From the NCBI GenBank assembly GCA_025656455.1, contig JAHXHS010000002.1, positions 124,001-188,000 of the forward strand: a stretch of 64,000 nt of DNA, in the 5' to 3' direction. Shown here in pieces: positions 54,760-63,025 of the stretch. The position numbers and the translations under genes were made by a program. This DNA comes from Candidatus Thiodiazotropha sp. (ex Epidulcina cf. delphinae). GTDB lineage: Bacteria > Pseudomonadota > Gammaproteobacteria > Chromatiales > Chromatiaceae. Positions within the stretch are counted from its first letter, which is position 1, and each line of letters starts with the position of its first letter. The notes below the pieces were generated by a model that had not been told where the DNA came from, searched no databases, and saw only the letters and a list, made by a program, of their open reading frames with translations.

Positions 54760-55416
54760 TTAGCTCCTTATTGAGTTGATCAGGTTTTGTAGGTCTTCAG
54801 CACATTTTTCAGCGTCACGCGGATCAATTGCGCCATAGCCTTCAGCGATGAACGCCTTGGCTTGCCGACGACTAAAACCTGCGTCACGCAGGAGCCGTTC
54901 AACTAAAACTTTTTCAGGGACCCCGCCAGCTTTACATGTGCGCTTGACATCCTGTACGCGGGCGGCGTCGTTGGCAGGGAATGTCACAAGGGACACTTCC
55001 CATAGATCGATTTCGGAAAGGATGAAAATATCTTTATCTTTGTCATATTCCCAACCACTATCTGATAGGTTGTATCCAATAGAGAGGCCGGATATGCTGC
55101 CGGCCTTCAGATGCCCATAGGCGCGTTTTGCAAGCGGGTCGTCATGGATGAGGAGTTGCCCCTCGACATACAAACCGTCGTCGTCCTCAAACATATTTTC
55201 ATAGACGCCGATCGGATCGTCTGTCCTGTGCTGCCATAGCATCGCGGGCAGCCTGCCTTTCGAGGCCCAATCCTCAAGACTGTTTTTAAACGCACCCTTG
55301 ACGACTACATCGCCGTAAGAGTCTTCGACGCCGTAAACCGATCCATAGCCGGTAAACTTACCCGTCTCGTCGACGGATTTAACCCTCAGCGGTAAGTCTC
55401 TGGTTTGTGTCATCAT
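54760..55416 (-). CDS. HK97-type prohead protease (U35)
   Basis: The 218-residue serine protease shows 'FTGYGSVYGVEDSYGDVVVKGAF', 'PAMLWQHRTDDPIGVYENM' (catalytic His) and 'GSISGLSIGYNL' (catalytic Ser). It matures the capsid. It overlaps portal by 38 bases and precedes the capsid gene by 4. Confidence 0.93.
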   Translation of the reverse strand: MMTQTRDLPLRVKSVDETGKFTGYGSVYGVEDSYGDVVVKGAFKNSLEDWASKGRLPAMLWQHRTDDPIGVYENMFEDDDGLYVEGQLLIHDDPLAKRAYGHLKAGSISGLSIGYNLSDSGWEYDKDKDIFILSEIDLWEVSLVTFPANDAARVQDVKRTCKAGGVPEKVLVERLLRDAGFSRRQAKAFIAEGYGAIDPRDAEKCAEDLQNLINSIRS

Positions 55417-56626
55417 TGCCTTTTTCTCCGGCGTTATCTCCGACGGGTTTGCCGTCGATCGCCATATTGATCGGGGTTAAATAGATATCGCCGCCATCAC
55501 GTGGATTCATCTCCTCAAGTGCGCGGATTTCATTGGGGGACATGGCACCGTTTTGAATCATTCGGGTGTAAAACTCACCTCGGGCTTTCATGTCGCCTCG
55601 CACCAGGGCGCCCACGTTGAATTTGATATATCGCTTCGCCTGATGCTTTTTTTCGATAAGACTGAAGCGCACCCGGCTCTCAATTCGGGTCAGATACGGC
55701 ATGAGGGCGTAAACGACAAACTCTTGGCCCTGATGCTCGATATTCGAGAAAGTTGCGCGGTCCAAGTTGCCGGCCAGGTGGGGAGGGACGCCGTATATAC
55801 CATAGATTTCGGTTGCGGTGTATTTGCGAGATTCCAAAAACTGCGCATCTTCATTGCTCATCGATAGCCCCTGAAACTGTAACCCGTGCTCAAGGATTGC
55901 GACCTTATTCGCATTCTCGACACCTGCGTATGTTTCGTCCCAGCTCTCCTTGATCCGTTTATACCCCTCATCGCCGATTACTTCCGGTGTGTGCAAAACA
56001 CCAGATAAACGTGTTCCGTTCTTAAAAACCCGTGCGCCGTGTTTTTGTAGCGCGATACTCAATCCGATGGTCTCGCGTTGCCACCCGATGGGCGACAGCC
56101 CAGTCAGTCCGTCATACGACGGTAGCTTTACGTGGAACACTTCATCGGTGCGGTAGACATTCGTTGCGCCGTTTTCGAAGTCGACCTCGTAGACGATCTG
56201 CCGGTCATCTGTCCATTTAGGTGTGACACCTGCCGGATTGAGTGGTAACAGCTCTCTCAGTTCTCCGTTTACGACATTTTTCCAAGCGTAAAAATTACCT
56301 CTCAAAGCCAAGTGCATGACGCACATTTCCCAAAATTCCTGAGCGGTTTGGTACTCGTTTGGCGAAATCGAAACAAGCCTGTGAATGCGGAAATTAGATA
56401 TCTCATTCCTTGCGTTATTCAGTTTTTCGTATGCAGCAACCGGTAGCATCCCGACCGAATTAGTCAGTATACGAACACACGTATAAACAGCGGGATTTTC
56501 GAGCGCTGTTTTTGTTGTTACCGATACACCGGTATCGGTTTCGTATCCCGCTGTAATCATTTTTGCTAGCGCGTGCGAATCATCGATCCGCTTTAAACCT
56601 ATAAGTGATAACAAACGATTAATCAT
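55379..56626 (-). CDS. HK97-family portal protein
   Basis: The 415-residue protein carries 'NPAVYTCVRILTNSVGMLPV', 'YEVDFENGATNVYRTDEVFHVKLPSYDGLTGLSPI' and 'YGVPPHLAGNLDRATFSNIEHQGQEFVVYAL', typical portal motifs. It forms the dodecameric vertex through which DNA is packaged. ATGA overlap with terminase. Confidence 0.94.
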   Translation of the reverse strand: MINRLLSLIGLKRIDDSHALAKMITAGYETDTGVSVTTKTALENPAVYTCVRILTNSVGMLPVAAYEKLNNARNEISNFRIHRLVSISPNEYQTAQEFWEMCVMHLALRGNFYAWKNVVNGELRELLPLNPAGVTPKWTDDRQIVYEVDFENGATNVYRTDEVFHVKLPSYDGLTGLSPIGWQRETIGLSIALQKHGARVFKNGTRLSGVLHTPEVIGDEGYKRIKESWDETYAGVENANKVAILEHGLQFQGLSMSNEDAQFLESRKYTATEIYGIYGVPPHLAGNLDRATFSNIEHQGQEFVVYALMPYLTRIESRVRFSLIEKKHQAKRYIKFNVGALVRGDMKARGEFYTRMIQNGAMSPNEIRALEEMNPRDGGDIYLTPINMAIDGKPVGDNAGEKGNDDTNQRLTAEG

Positions 56627-58365
56627 AGAGATCGCAATCCTCGCTCTGAATACGGACTCTCTTTTTTTTCATTTTTCGTCGATACCCCAGTCGCCATGAT
56701 CCCAGCAACAATTCCATCAACACGACCAATTGCTTTTGCCTTATTGATTTTTCGACTCCCGGCCGGATCTGTATCAGCCACAGCGTTTGCCGCATTCCAC
56801 CGTAAAACAGGATTATTGTTGTGTTTCATCTGACCATTCAGCAATCGTTGTTCGAACTCTTCAAGGGCCGGTGACATACTCTTGTAACCCTGGCCAAACG
56901 GCACCAATTTGTCATTAAGATCCAAACCTTCTTGATTTAGATACATCTTCAAGTCTTCAATCCGCCAACGGTCGAAAGCCAGTAACACCAGTTCGAATAA
57001 ATTGACAATTTCACCCAATCGCTTCACTACCGCCAACTTGTTGATCGCCTTCCCAGGCAGCGCCTCAAGATATTCGTCTCTTTCCCATTTGAGATAGGGC
57101 ACACGATCGTGGTCCGCCTTGTCAGCCAGACCATCACCGGGCAACCAAAACCACGGAATCAAACGCCAGTACGGATCCTCGTCGATCGGCTCGAACAGCA
57201 ACACCAGTGAAGTCAAATCCCGAGTGCTCGACAGATCCAAACCACCGTAACAACGCCGCCCCCGAAGGCTAGCGAGTTCAATTTCATCACCCGCCGCTGT
57301 CCACACATCCGCCGGTATCAACGGATTCGATGACTCAACCCATTGACAGAAATTCAATCGCCGGACTATAGCCTCTTTCGACGGCATACCCCGGGCCTGC
57401 ACAACCTGCTCACGCAAATACTTATATCCCGGGATGCTATCATCCAAACTCGGATTGGCCTTCACCCAACACGATTCGTCTACGAACGGGTCATCCCCAT
57501 CATCAAGGGCACTAATGAAAGCAAAAAAGCTGTCATCTTCAATATCACCAGCAGACACCTTTCTGCCGTATTCGTGATACTCCCAACACACCGTTTGTCG
57601 GTCTATGCCGGAATTCGTAATCATGAAAATCAAAGCTTGTAGTCGGCTTTTTGTACCGGCCCGGATCATTTCAACAACAGCTCCGGTTTTGTGCTCATGG
57701 ATCTCGTCCAAAAGTCCAATATGAGGTCGTGGCCCGGACTGACCATCATCGGCACTGATCGGCCTAAAAAAACTGCTCGTTTCGTGATACGCCAGATTCC
57801 ATTCTTTGCCCGCCGATCCGGATTTGTGTATCCGCGCTGTCAACTCCGGTGATAAATCAACCATGGCCACCGCATCACGAAACAGAATCATGGCTTGGTC
57901 TTTTTTGGTCGCAGCCGCATAAATTTCCGCGCGCGATTCGTTGTCAGCAACCAATCCAAAAATACCAACACCAGCAGCCAGCGGGCTCTTGCCTGACCCC
58001 TTCGCGGTCTCGATATACGCCTGTCTGAATCGTCGAGTGCCATCCTCGACAGACTTCCAGGCAAACAGGCTGCATACGACGAACGCCTGCCACCCTAGGA
58101 GATGGTACGGCACCCCTTCAAATTCACCGCCATTCAGACACAGCACCTCGGCATAAAAATCGACAACCAACTCGACCGTCTCTAGATCCCAGTAGTAACC
58201 GCGCTCATGAGCATGCTCAAGATCTGCAAGATGTCTTTTACACGCATCACGAACATACGGCCCGGCGATCAACTCGCCACTAACGATAGACCGCGCATAA
58301 TCAGTCGCCGGATCAACCGCCCGAGAAGAATCTGTCGGGTGTTTTTGCGCTGCTGCTGTTGTTGT
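56623..58365 (-). CDS. Terminase large subunit
   Basis: The roughly 580-residue protein has Walker A 'ETAKGSGKSPLAAG', Walker B 'HIGLLDEIHEH' and a nuclease half starting 'RCYGGLDLSSTRDLTSLVLLF'. It cuts and pumps phage DNA. I chose the ATG at 58365 (MTTTAAAQKHPTDSS); an in-frame start at 58431 overlaps the small subunit further and is less likely. Confidence 0.93.
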   Translation of the reverse strand, partial: TTTAAAQKHPTDSSRAVDPATDYARSIVSGELIAGPYVRDACKRHLADLEHAHERGYYWDLETVELVVDFYAEVLCLNGGEFEGVPYHLLGWQAFVVCSLFAWKSVEDGTRRFRQAYIETAKGSGKSPLAAGVGIFGLVADNESRAEIYAAATKKDQAMILFRDAVAMVDLSPELTARIHKSGSAGKEWNLAYHETSSFFRPISADDGQSGPRPHIGLLDEIHEHKTGAVVEMIRAGTKSRLQALIFMITNSGIDRQTVCWEYHEYGRKVSAGDIEDDSFFAFISALDDGDDPFVDESCWVKANPSLDDSIPGYKYLREQVVQARGMPSKEAIVRRLNFCQWVESSNPLIPADVWTAAGDEIELASLRGRRCYGGLDLSSTRDLTSLVLLFEPIDEDPYWRLIPWFWLPGDGLADKADHDRVPYLKWERDEYLEALPGKAINKLAVVKRLGEIVNLFELVLLAFDRWRIEDLKMYLNQEGLDLNDKLVPFGQGYKSMSPALEEFEQRLLNGQMKHNNNPVLRWNAANAVADTDPAGSRKINKAKAIGRVDGIVAGIMATGVSTKNEKKESPYSERGLRSL

Positions 58366-58822
58366 CATCCGGAAACATGTCCAATTGCGGGCTTGCGGTA
58401 ACACGCGATCGTGAAGAGGGCGACATGCCAAACTCCGCCATAAACGATTTCATTTGATCCAGGGCGCGATTACTGATCTGCAACCACACGCCCATCTGCT
58501 TGTAGCCACTGGGAGTCGTTTCGACCAAGCCATAATCACCAAGCTCTTTCAGCTTACGCTCTGCCTCAACCCAACGCCCCCAAGCCTGGCAGTACGCCGC
58601 CAGAGCCGCCCGATCGATTTTCGTAACCAATCCGATCAACTTCAGTTCTTTGCTGATCCGGCGCCATTCCTTCTTAGCTTCCGGCAATAGATGATCGGGC
58701 GCCATAGGGATCGCGACTTCAGGCTGTACAGCATCCGTCAATTCGGATCGCGCCTTTTTACTGGGATTGCCTCTCATCCGATGGACGTTTGAGGGCAATG
58801 GCTTCGGACCTCTCTGACCCAT
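58313..58822 (-). CDS. Terminase small subunit (P27 family)
   Basis: This 169-residue protein starts MGQRGPKPLPSNVHRMRGNPSKKARSE, characteristic of the P27 family, and has 'LLPEAKKEWRRISKELKLIGLVTKIDRAALAAYCQAWGRW'. It recognises the packaging site, which may be in the 58823-58912 gap upstream (not identified). Confidence 0.9.
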   Translation of the reverse strand: MGQRGPKPLPSNVHRMRGNPSKKARSELTDAVQPEVAIPMAPDHLLPEAKKEWRRISKELKLIGLVTKIDRAALAAYCQAWGRWVEAERKLKELGDYGLVETTPSGYKQMGVWLQISNRALDQMKSFMAEFGMSPSSRSRVTASPQLDMFPDDNNSSSAKTPDRFFSGG

Positions 58823-58912
58823 TACTCACTCTCCGCTATACCCCCCCCAAAAACTCCCGCTCGCAAAAACAAATGTAAGCAGGCGGTCTAGGTTGAACAG
58901 GGCTGTGGACTT

Positions 58913-59236
58913 TTAACCCCCCCTCCCCCCTGGATTGTTCCAGTGATGGGTGGGATCAATTGGATTGCCGAACTCATCGCATCCGGAAACGCGCCCGGAC
59001 TTCTCGAATCGCTGCTTATGGACATCATGGCATTGCTTGCAGAGCGACTGCCAGTTATCCCGATCCCAGAACAACTTCATGCATCCGCGATGCGGCTCGA
59101 CATGATCAACAACCGTGGCAACGACTGTCTGCCCAAGCCGTGCATGCTCAGCACAAAGCGGATACTTCGCCAGGAAGGCCTCGCGCGCTTTCTGCCAGCG
59201 ATACCCATAGGGAGATTTCTTCTTAGGCGCTGACAT
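58913..59236 (-). CDS. HNH endonuclease
   Basis: The 107-residue protein has the HNH core 'VVDHVEPHRGCMKLFWDRDNWQSLCKQCHDVHKQRFE' with CxxC-type zinc ligands. HNH proteins next to terminase often take part in packaging-site cleavage. Confidence 0.9.
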   Translation of the reverse strand: MSAPKKKSPYGYRWQKAREAFLAKYPLCAEHARLGQTVVATVVDHVEPHRGCMKLFWDRDNWQSLCKQCHDVHKQRFEKSGRVSGCDEFGNPIDPTHHWNNPGGRGG

Positions 59237-59263
59237 GTAGATCGAATGTCTTTTGATGATTCA

Positions 59264-59300
59264 GGCATAAAAAAACCCGCTCTGGCGACCTGAGCGGGTT
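59264..59300 (-). terminator. Strong terminator before the late region
   Basis: AACCCGCTC (59274-59282) and its complement (59292-59300) form a hairpin followed on the minus strand by seven T residues. It lies just after the 59337 gene and before HNH/terminase, where a Q-type antiterminator would act. Confidence 0.85.
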
Positions 59301-59336
59301 CTGCTTTAGGGAATTATCCCTAGCTTAGGGATTAGC

Positions 59337-59822
59337 CTAGTTTTCTGTTGCGCCTATGTCAAGATTTTTTTTCGCCACGTAACGATAACCGTATGATGCC
59401 AGATCATTCAGCTCCTGATAGACCAACTCATATCTTGGTTTCCACACACGACTAAACCGCGATTTATCCATACCCAGGAATTTCGCACGCTCAATATCAC
59501 TCCCGAACACTGATGGCATTGCTGTTTCTGCAATCGCCAGCCCCGCCATGCGCCTCAGATACCTACGACCCGGCGGAATCGTCCAACCGTCCCGCAGACG
59601 AATATCAACCGCCTTGATCCAGAGATAATACTCAAGGTCACTGGCGCCACTCCAATCATCTGCCCACTTTAACAAAGCCGCATGATACCAAAGTTTTGGC
59701 ATACCAGAGCACATAGCCGCCGCTACCGCTGGGGTCGTCTCTGTCCCACTGGTACTGCGACCCACATTCATCGGATTGATCGGATGAGCCGTCGACATAG
59801 CGAATATTCTGACTGGGTTCAT
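59337..59822 (-). CDS. Possible late-gene regulator (Q-like position)
   Basis: The 161-residue protein starts after a G-rich ribosome-binding site. It has 'MPKLWYHAALLKWADDWSGASDLEYYLWIKAVDIRLRDGW' and a C-terminal basic region 'FLGMDKSRFSRVWKPRYELVYQELNDLASYGYRYV' that may bind DNA. No firm family is recognised. The position, between replication genes and a terminator preceding the late genes, suits an antiterminator. Confidence 0.4.
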   Translation of the reverse strand: MNPVRIFAMSTAHPINPMNVGRSTSGTETTPAVAAAMCSGMPKLWYHAALLKWADDWSGASDLEYYLWIKAVDIRLRDGWTIPPGRRYLRRMAGLAIAETAMPSVFGSDIERAKFLGMDKSRFSRVWKPRYELVYQELNDLASYGYRYVAKKNLDIGATEN

Positions 59823-59919
59823 TCCCTCCCCCCGACGATCCGATGATAGGCATTCAGAAATTTATCAGTCGTGCCTTTACCCAACTGCTCTGGATTTATC
59901 AATGCCGCACCCCCATTGG

Positions 59920-60327
59920 TTACCCTCTACTGACCGCTGACCGCATCGCTCGGATTACTGACAACACAACTTCCGGGTCAACCGCAGGTTTCGGCAGCGC
60001 ACGAAACCTGCGGTGTAACTTGCGCTGCCGGCAGGCATCTACCAACGCCGGTAGAGATGGCGGATATTCGCCCTTAAACTGCCTGAGTGCCAGATGTATC
60101 TGCTCTGTCGTAAACGGCTTCAATTCAGCCTGCCACTCTGCTTGACCCAACATCAACATGCGTGAATCCTTCCACCGGCTAGTCCACAATGGCCCATAGC
60201 GGACAGCGAACTTGGCCCACAACTCCACAATCCGGTCATCAGCTACGAAGCCCAGGATCTGGCGATCCAAAGAGGTTTTCCGCAAAGGCGTCCCCTGATC
60301 GCTGATGTACTCGTTTGCCTTCCTCAT
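59920..60327 (-). CDS. Phage replication protein P-like (helicase loader)
   Basis: The roughly 135-residue protein has 'DRIVELWAKFAVRYGPLWTSRWKDSRMLMLGQAEWQAELKPFTTEQIHLALRQFKGEYPPSLPALVDACR', resembling lambda P/DnaT-like loaders. AAGG precedes the ATG at 60327. It overlaps the O-like gene, as P follows O in lambdoid phages. Confidence 0.7.
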   Translation of the reverse strand: MRKANEYISDQGTPLRKTSLDRQILGFVADDRIVELWAKFAVRYGPLWTSRWKDSRMLMLGQAEWQAELKPFTTEQIHLALRQFKGEYPPSLPALVDACRQRKLHRRFRALPKPAVDPEVVLSVIRAMRSAVSRG

Positions 60328-61126
60328 CGTCTGTACCTTGTGGTTGTTTTTTCTGCTCAAGAAACTGCATCATCGGCTTATCCAGATACGCCGGCGTGAA
60401 TTGCCTACCCTGCCCTCTCAGTACACCGACCACACACACCACGTCATCAATCTCAACACCTGCCGCACACCATCGCTCAATCATCCCAATTACCTTCGGC
60501 GTGTGAACGTTGGTATGACTAAACCCAAGATCAGCAAAGCAACTCACCATCGCATCACGATCAACGCGCGCGCGCGGAAGTTTACTACCATGATGTGCTA
60601 CAGAGTACGATATACCGGATACCGGAGGTGTGGGGTTCATTGCGCCGCAACATGTGTGGCTCATGTTGGTTTCGTCTGTGGGGTTCATAGTGTGGCCAAC
60701 ATCATGTAACTCTTTGTCGTGACTAACAATGTGTGTGTTGTTTATCGTGGGGTTCCTCTGTGGGGTTCCTGTGGGGTTCATATTTTGGACGGATTTATCC
60801 CTATCCGCCAACAGGCATAAAAAAACCAAACCACGCTCTCGAGACGAACCGGCATTTTCGATCAGCCCAGCACGTATCAACTCGCGTATAACCGCGCGTA
60901 GCTGCTCCTTAGTCGGTTTCCACAGGCGTCTCCTAGACCCCTTATCCGGAACGAAATCCACAACCTCTGCGATCGCCGCATAGCTCATACGTCGACCGTC
61001 CCCACCCACAATCCCTGTCGCATAATCCATACGCCATCGCAGTACTTGCAGATAGACGACACGCGCTAACAGACTCAGTCCATACAGCGCCCGCTGCTCA
61101 TCGTGATTCCAGAGTGCTCTCGGCAT
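60239..61126 (-). CDS. Phage replication initiator O-like protein containing the origin
   Basis: This 295-residue protein has an N-terminal winged-helix region ('NHDEQRALYGLSLLARVVYLQVLRWRMDY', 'WKPTKEQLRAVIRELIRAGLIE'). A low-complexity centre (about 115-175) contains repeated MNPT/NPT codons and coincides with the iterons, and a C-terminal domain ('YLDKPMMQFLEQKKQ') probably binds P. This is the lambda O plan. Confidence 0.78.
   Translation of the reverse strand: MPRALWNHDEQRALYGLSLLARVVYLQVLRWRMDYATGIVGGDGRRMSYAAIAEVVDFVPDKGSRRRLWKPTKEQLRAVIRELIRAGLIENAGSSRERGLVFLCLLADRDKSVQNMNPTGTPQRNPTINNTHIVSHDKELHDVGHTMNPTDETNMSHTCCGAMNPTPPVSGISYSVAHHGSKLPRARVDRDAMVSCFADLGFSHTNVHTPKVIGMIERWCAAGVEIDDVVCVVGVLRGQGRQFTPAYLDKPMMQFLEQKKQPQGTDDEEGKRVHQRSGDAFAENLFGSPDPGLRS
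60628..60781. other. Candidate prophage replication origin: five iterons inside the O-like gene
   Basis: Direct copies of (C/G)TGTGGGGTTC(A/C)T start at 60628, 60676, 60745 (first base diverged), 60758 and 60769. The last two are adjacent and a degenerate copy is near 60651. In lambda the O-binding iterons also lie in the middle of O. Confidence 0.75.
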
Positions 61127-61449
61127 CAGCGATACCTATGCGCAGTCGACCGTATTTTAGACCTGACCGTCGCGCCCTTCCCGGGCACCCAGTGTTTATT
61201 CACAAACGCCATCGGATCAGACAATACTCCGCTGTCGCTAGCCGTCTGACCTCTTACCACAAGAGACCGCGGCGCACACTTAACACAATGACGCCCGCCC
61301 CTATTTTCTTTAGTGACCAATACATCACGACGCATCGTCCGCACATGACCACAACCCATCATGGTCGATGGCACCACCTTCAGAATGACGCTGTTGCCAA
61401 AAACATCCCCAACATAGGGGCCTGCCCTCACGACCCCGTGTTTACCCAT
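61126..61449 (-). CDS. Phage protein with possible zinc ribbon
   Basis: The 107-residue protein starts MGKHGVVRAGPYVGDVFGN at 61449, overlapping the upstream stop by 8 bases (AATGGGTAA). Cysteines in 'MMGCGHVRTM' and 'RHCVKCAP' could bind zinc. Function unknown. It directly precedes the O-like gene. Confidence 0.6.
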   Translation of the reverse strand: MGKHGVVRAGPYVGDVFGNSVILKVVPSTMMGCGHVRTMRRDVLVTKENRGGRHCVKCAPRSLVVRGQTASDSGVLSDPMAFVNKHWVPGKGATVRSKIRSTAHRYR

Positions 61450-61828
61450 TAGCCACCCCCGCCACCAGGTTATCAACCGCATCACCAATGTACGCCTGTA
61501 GCCGCAACATCCACGCACGGTACGGCTCCCCGTCGTAGCGACGGCAAGCAGCCGGCAGATCACGCTCAGAGAGCACCGACTCATCCCCTAACACCTGACT
61601 CGCATTCAACGAATTCAGCCGGCTCACTTGTCTAAAAACCGGCGCCAACTCATGGAGTCGTCGCGTAATCTCATGCACCCTCACACTGTCCCTCACACCG
61701 TGGTGATAGCGACAATACGCCTCACCATTGTTCAGCACGTGGTAGTACCGCAACGGGCACCCCGGCGCCGAACAGTTTGGCGACTCAGGCCGTTTCGGCC
61801 TGTGCCGGTGCGTCGCTGTCGTCTTCAT
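61442..61828 (-). CDS. Phage protein with N-terminal Cys/His zinc motif
   Basis: The 128-residue protein has CSAPGC and YCRYHH near residues 19-42, then helices ('VHEITRRLHELAPVFRQVSRLNS', 'YRAWMLRLQAYIGDAVDNLV'). I know no family. It lies in the early operon between the CII-like and O-like genes. Confidence 0.6.
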   Translation of the reverse strand: MKTTATHRHRPKRPESPNCSAPGCPLRYYHVLNNGEAYCRYHHGVRDSVRVHEITRRLHELAPVFRQVSRLNSLNASQVLGDESVLSERDLPAACRRYDGEPYRAWMLRLQAYIGDAVDNLVAGVANG

Positions 61829-62138
61829 GCGCTACCGCCCAAATCAAATCACTCACCCTGATCGAGTAATCGCCATCACCAGGGCTGCACTGTAAAAACA
61901 CATAGTCGCCTGGCTGGCATCCCCGGGCACTCGACACAAACACCAGCGTCCCGATACTGCGGACCCTGTCGAGATCAGCCTCATCAACACCCAGCAATAG
62001 GCAACGCCCCCCATGGGTGCGCAAGATCCCCAGATCAGCAACCGAATACGCAACGGAAAACCCGTGGCGGCTCTGTGCCTCATACGCAAATCTTTCACGA
62101 TCCACCGCATCGCCGACCAGACCGATAATCCTGTTCAT
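61785..62138 (-). CDS. Early phage protein of unknown function
   Basis: This 117-residue protein (MNRIIGLVGDAVDRERFAYEAQSRHGFSVAYSVADLGILRTHGG...) overlaps both neighbours: by 4 bases with the CII-like gene and by 44 with the next. It looks like a small alpha/beta domain. The tight overlap supports it as real. Confidence 0.55.
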   Translation of the reverse strand: MNRIIGLVGDAVDRERFAYEAQSRHGFSVAYSVADLGILRTHGGRCLLLGVDEADLDRVRSIGTLVFVSSARGCQPGDYVFLQCSPGDGDYSIRVSDLIWAVAHEDDSDAPAQAETA

Positions 62139-62488
62139 CGATCAACGGCCCTCAACAGTGCTTCAACCTGAGGCAGTATCGCCGCAAGCTGCGCCACCGC
62201 CTGGCGCTGCACCGTTTCCGAGTCAACCAGAAATTTTTCAGCCAGCCAGAGCGCGGGGCGCGTGTCGTTAGTCGATTCAATGAAATCCGGCACTCTGTCA
62301 GCCGGGAAATTGATCGGATCGTTTGGATTGTCTGCGAGCATCCGCGAGAGTTTACTGGCCGTCATATCGAGATCGGCCGCGATGTGCTTGAACGGCCTCC
62401 CGCAGCCGTACGCCGCCGCTCTCAGCACGTCACAAAACTCTGGATATCGCTCCAACAACCCGCCTTTAAATGTCAATTCAAGATGCAC
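62135..62488 (-). CDS. CII-like phage transcriptional activator
   Basis: I chose the GTG at 62488 because AGGAGG lies 6 bases upstream. The 117-residue protein has a helix-turn-helix 'PFKHIAADLDMTASKLSRMLADNPNDPINFPADRVPDFIE', which resembles CII-type regulators, and a helical C-terminus for oligomerisation. It follows cro and a terminator, as in lambda. Confidence 0.65.
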   Translation of the reverse strand: MHLELTFKGGLLERYPEFCDVLRAAAYGCGRPFKHIAADLDMTASKLSRMLADNPNDPINFPADRVPDFIESTNDTRPALWLAEKFLVDSETVQRQAVAQLAAILPQVEALLRAVDR

Positions 62489-62576
62489 CTGAAACCTCCT
62501 GAGCAAAAGTTTCAGTGAGTTTCAGCTCCGAAAAATGCCAAAATTTTTTCATGTCATTCAATGACCTAAAAAATAG

Positions 62577-62599
62577 CGAGGTCCGGCATTGGACCTCGC
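62577..62599 (-). terminator. tR1-like terminator between cro and cII
   Basis: GCGAGGTCC and its complement (62576-62584 and 62591-62599) form a 9-bp stem. On the minus strand the run TATTTTTT follows. This would stop rightward-type early transcription after cro. Confidence 0.8.
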
Positions 62600-62633
62600 A
62601 TTCAAATGGGGCCGAAGCCCCGCGGGAGGAGTA

Positions 62634-62840
62634 ATGAAACTTTTTGGCACAAAATTAAAATGCCCACGGCCGGAGAAGGAGGTAACCGGCCGTGGGCGAG
62701 CCACGCTTATCGTGCGTGGCTGGAGAGGGTGGCCGTCAAGAGTGAGGGCGAGGTTCATGCTGCCTGGCCAACTTTTGATTTTAGGTAATCGTGTAGCCGC
62801 TGAATCCGCTGAACACCTGGATCTTTTATGTCGCCACTAA
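62634..62840 (+). CDS. Possible short gene opposite cro
   Basis: A 68-residue frame starts at an ATG with a strong GGGAGGAG upstream and runs through the twin hairpins into antisense cro ('MKLFGTKLKCPRPEKEV', 'RATLIVRGWRGWPSRV'). The composition (Arg, Trp, Gly) is odd, and it may be a by-product of a structured RNA. Low confidence. Confidence 0.25.
   Translation: MKLFGTKLKCPRPEKEVTGRGRATLIVRGWRGWPSRVRARFMLPGQLLILGNRVAAESAEHLDLLCRH
62662..62721 (-). ncRNA. Two adjacent perfect hairpins, put-like or antisense RNA candidate
   Basis: Read on the minus strand: stem AGCCACGC/GCGTGGCT (62721-62699), one unpaired C, then stem GCCCACGGCCGG/CCGGCCGTGGGC (62697-62662) with a 12-base loop containing ACCTCCTT. 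It lies about 35 bases after the cro stop and upstream of a terminator. Two stem-loops separated by one base is the layout of HK022 put antiterminator RNA. A C4-type antisense RNA is another option. Confidence 0.5.
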
Positions 62841-62955
62841 TAAACCGATAGTACCAGCGAGTAGATAACCCAGCGTCTTTACAGATTTTTTTTATCGGAA
62901 CATCTGTCTCCATAAGGAGTTGTTTTGTCTGATCTAAAAATGATTTTTCATTCAT
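62755..62955 (-). CDS. Cro-like repressor
   Basis: The 66-residue protein is a single helix-turn-helix domain (MNEKSFLDQTKQLLMETDVPIKKICKDAGLSTRWYYRFISGDIKDPGVQRIQRLHDYL). It is divergent from the CI-like gene. No ribosome-binding site precedes the ATG and the predicted promoter is only a few bases away, so the mRNA may be leaderless. Confidence 0.78.
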   Translation of the reverse strand: MNEKSFLDQTKQLLMETDVPIKKICKDAGLSTRWYYRFISGDIKDPGVQRIQRLHDYLKSKVGQAA

Positions 62956-62960
62956 GCCAC

Positions 62961-63025
62961 ATACTATGCACTATAGTGCGTCCTTCTGTCAAGCACTATC
63001 GTGCGCATTACGCCCCACTGTGCAC
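62961..63025. promoter_or_regulatory. Operator/promoter region of the lysis-lysogeny switch
   Basis: GCACTATAGTGC (62968-62979) is a perfect palindrome and GCACTATCGTGC (62993-63004) a near copy, centres 25 bases apart. A third, shortened CACTGTGC is at 63017-63024. On the minus strand a consensus TTGACA (62991-62986) lies between them, with CATAGT about 18 bases on, giving the cro promoter. Confidence 0.8.

Noticed and set aside
58823..58912. Packaging (cos) site upstream of the small terminase gene
   Set aside because: The position is suitable, but I see no repeat or symmetry that would support it.
61449..61584. N-terminal extension of the 61126 gene
   Set aside because: The extension overlaps the preceding gene over its full length. 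The ATG at 61449 with stop-start overlap is a better start.
62558..62758. 66-residue minus-strand frame through the hairpin region after cro
   Set aside because: It reads through two hairpins and a terminator and has no ribosome-binding site. A structured RNA explains the region better.
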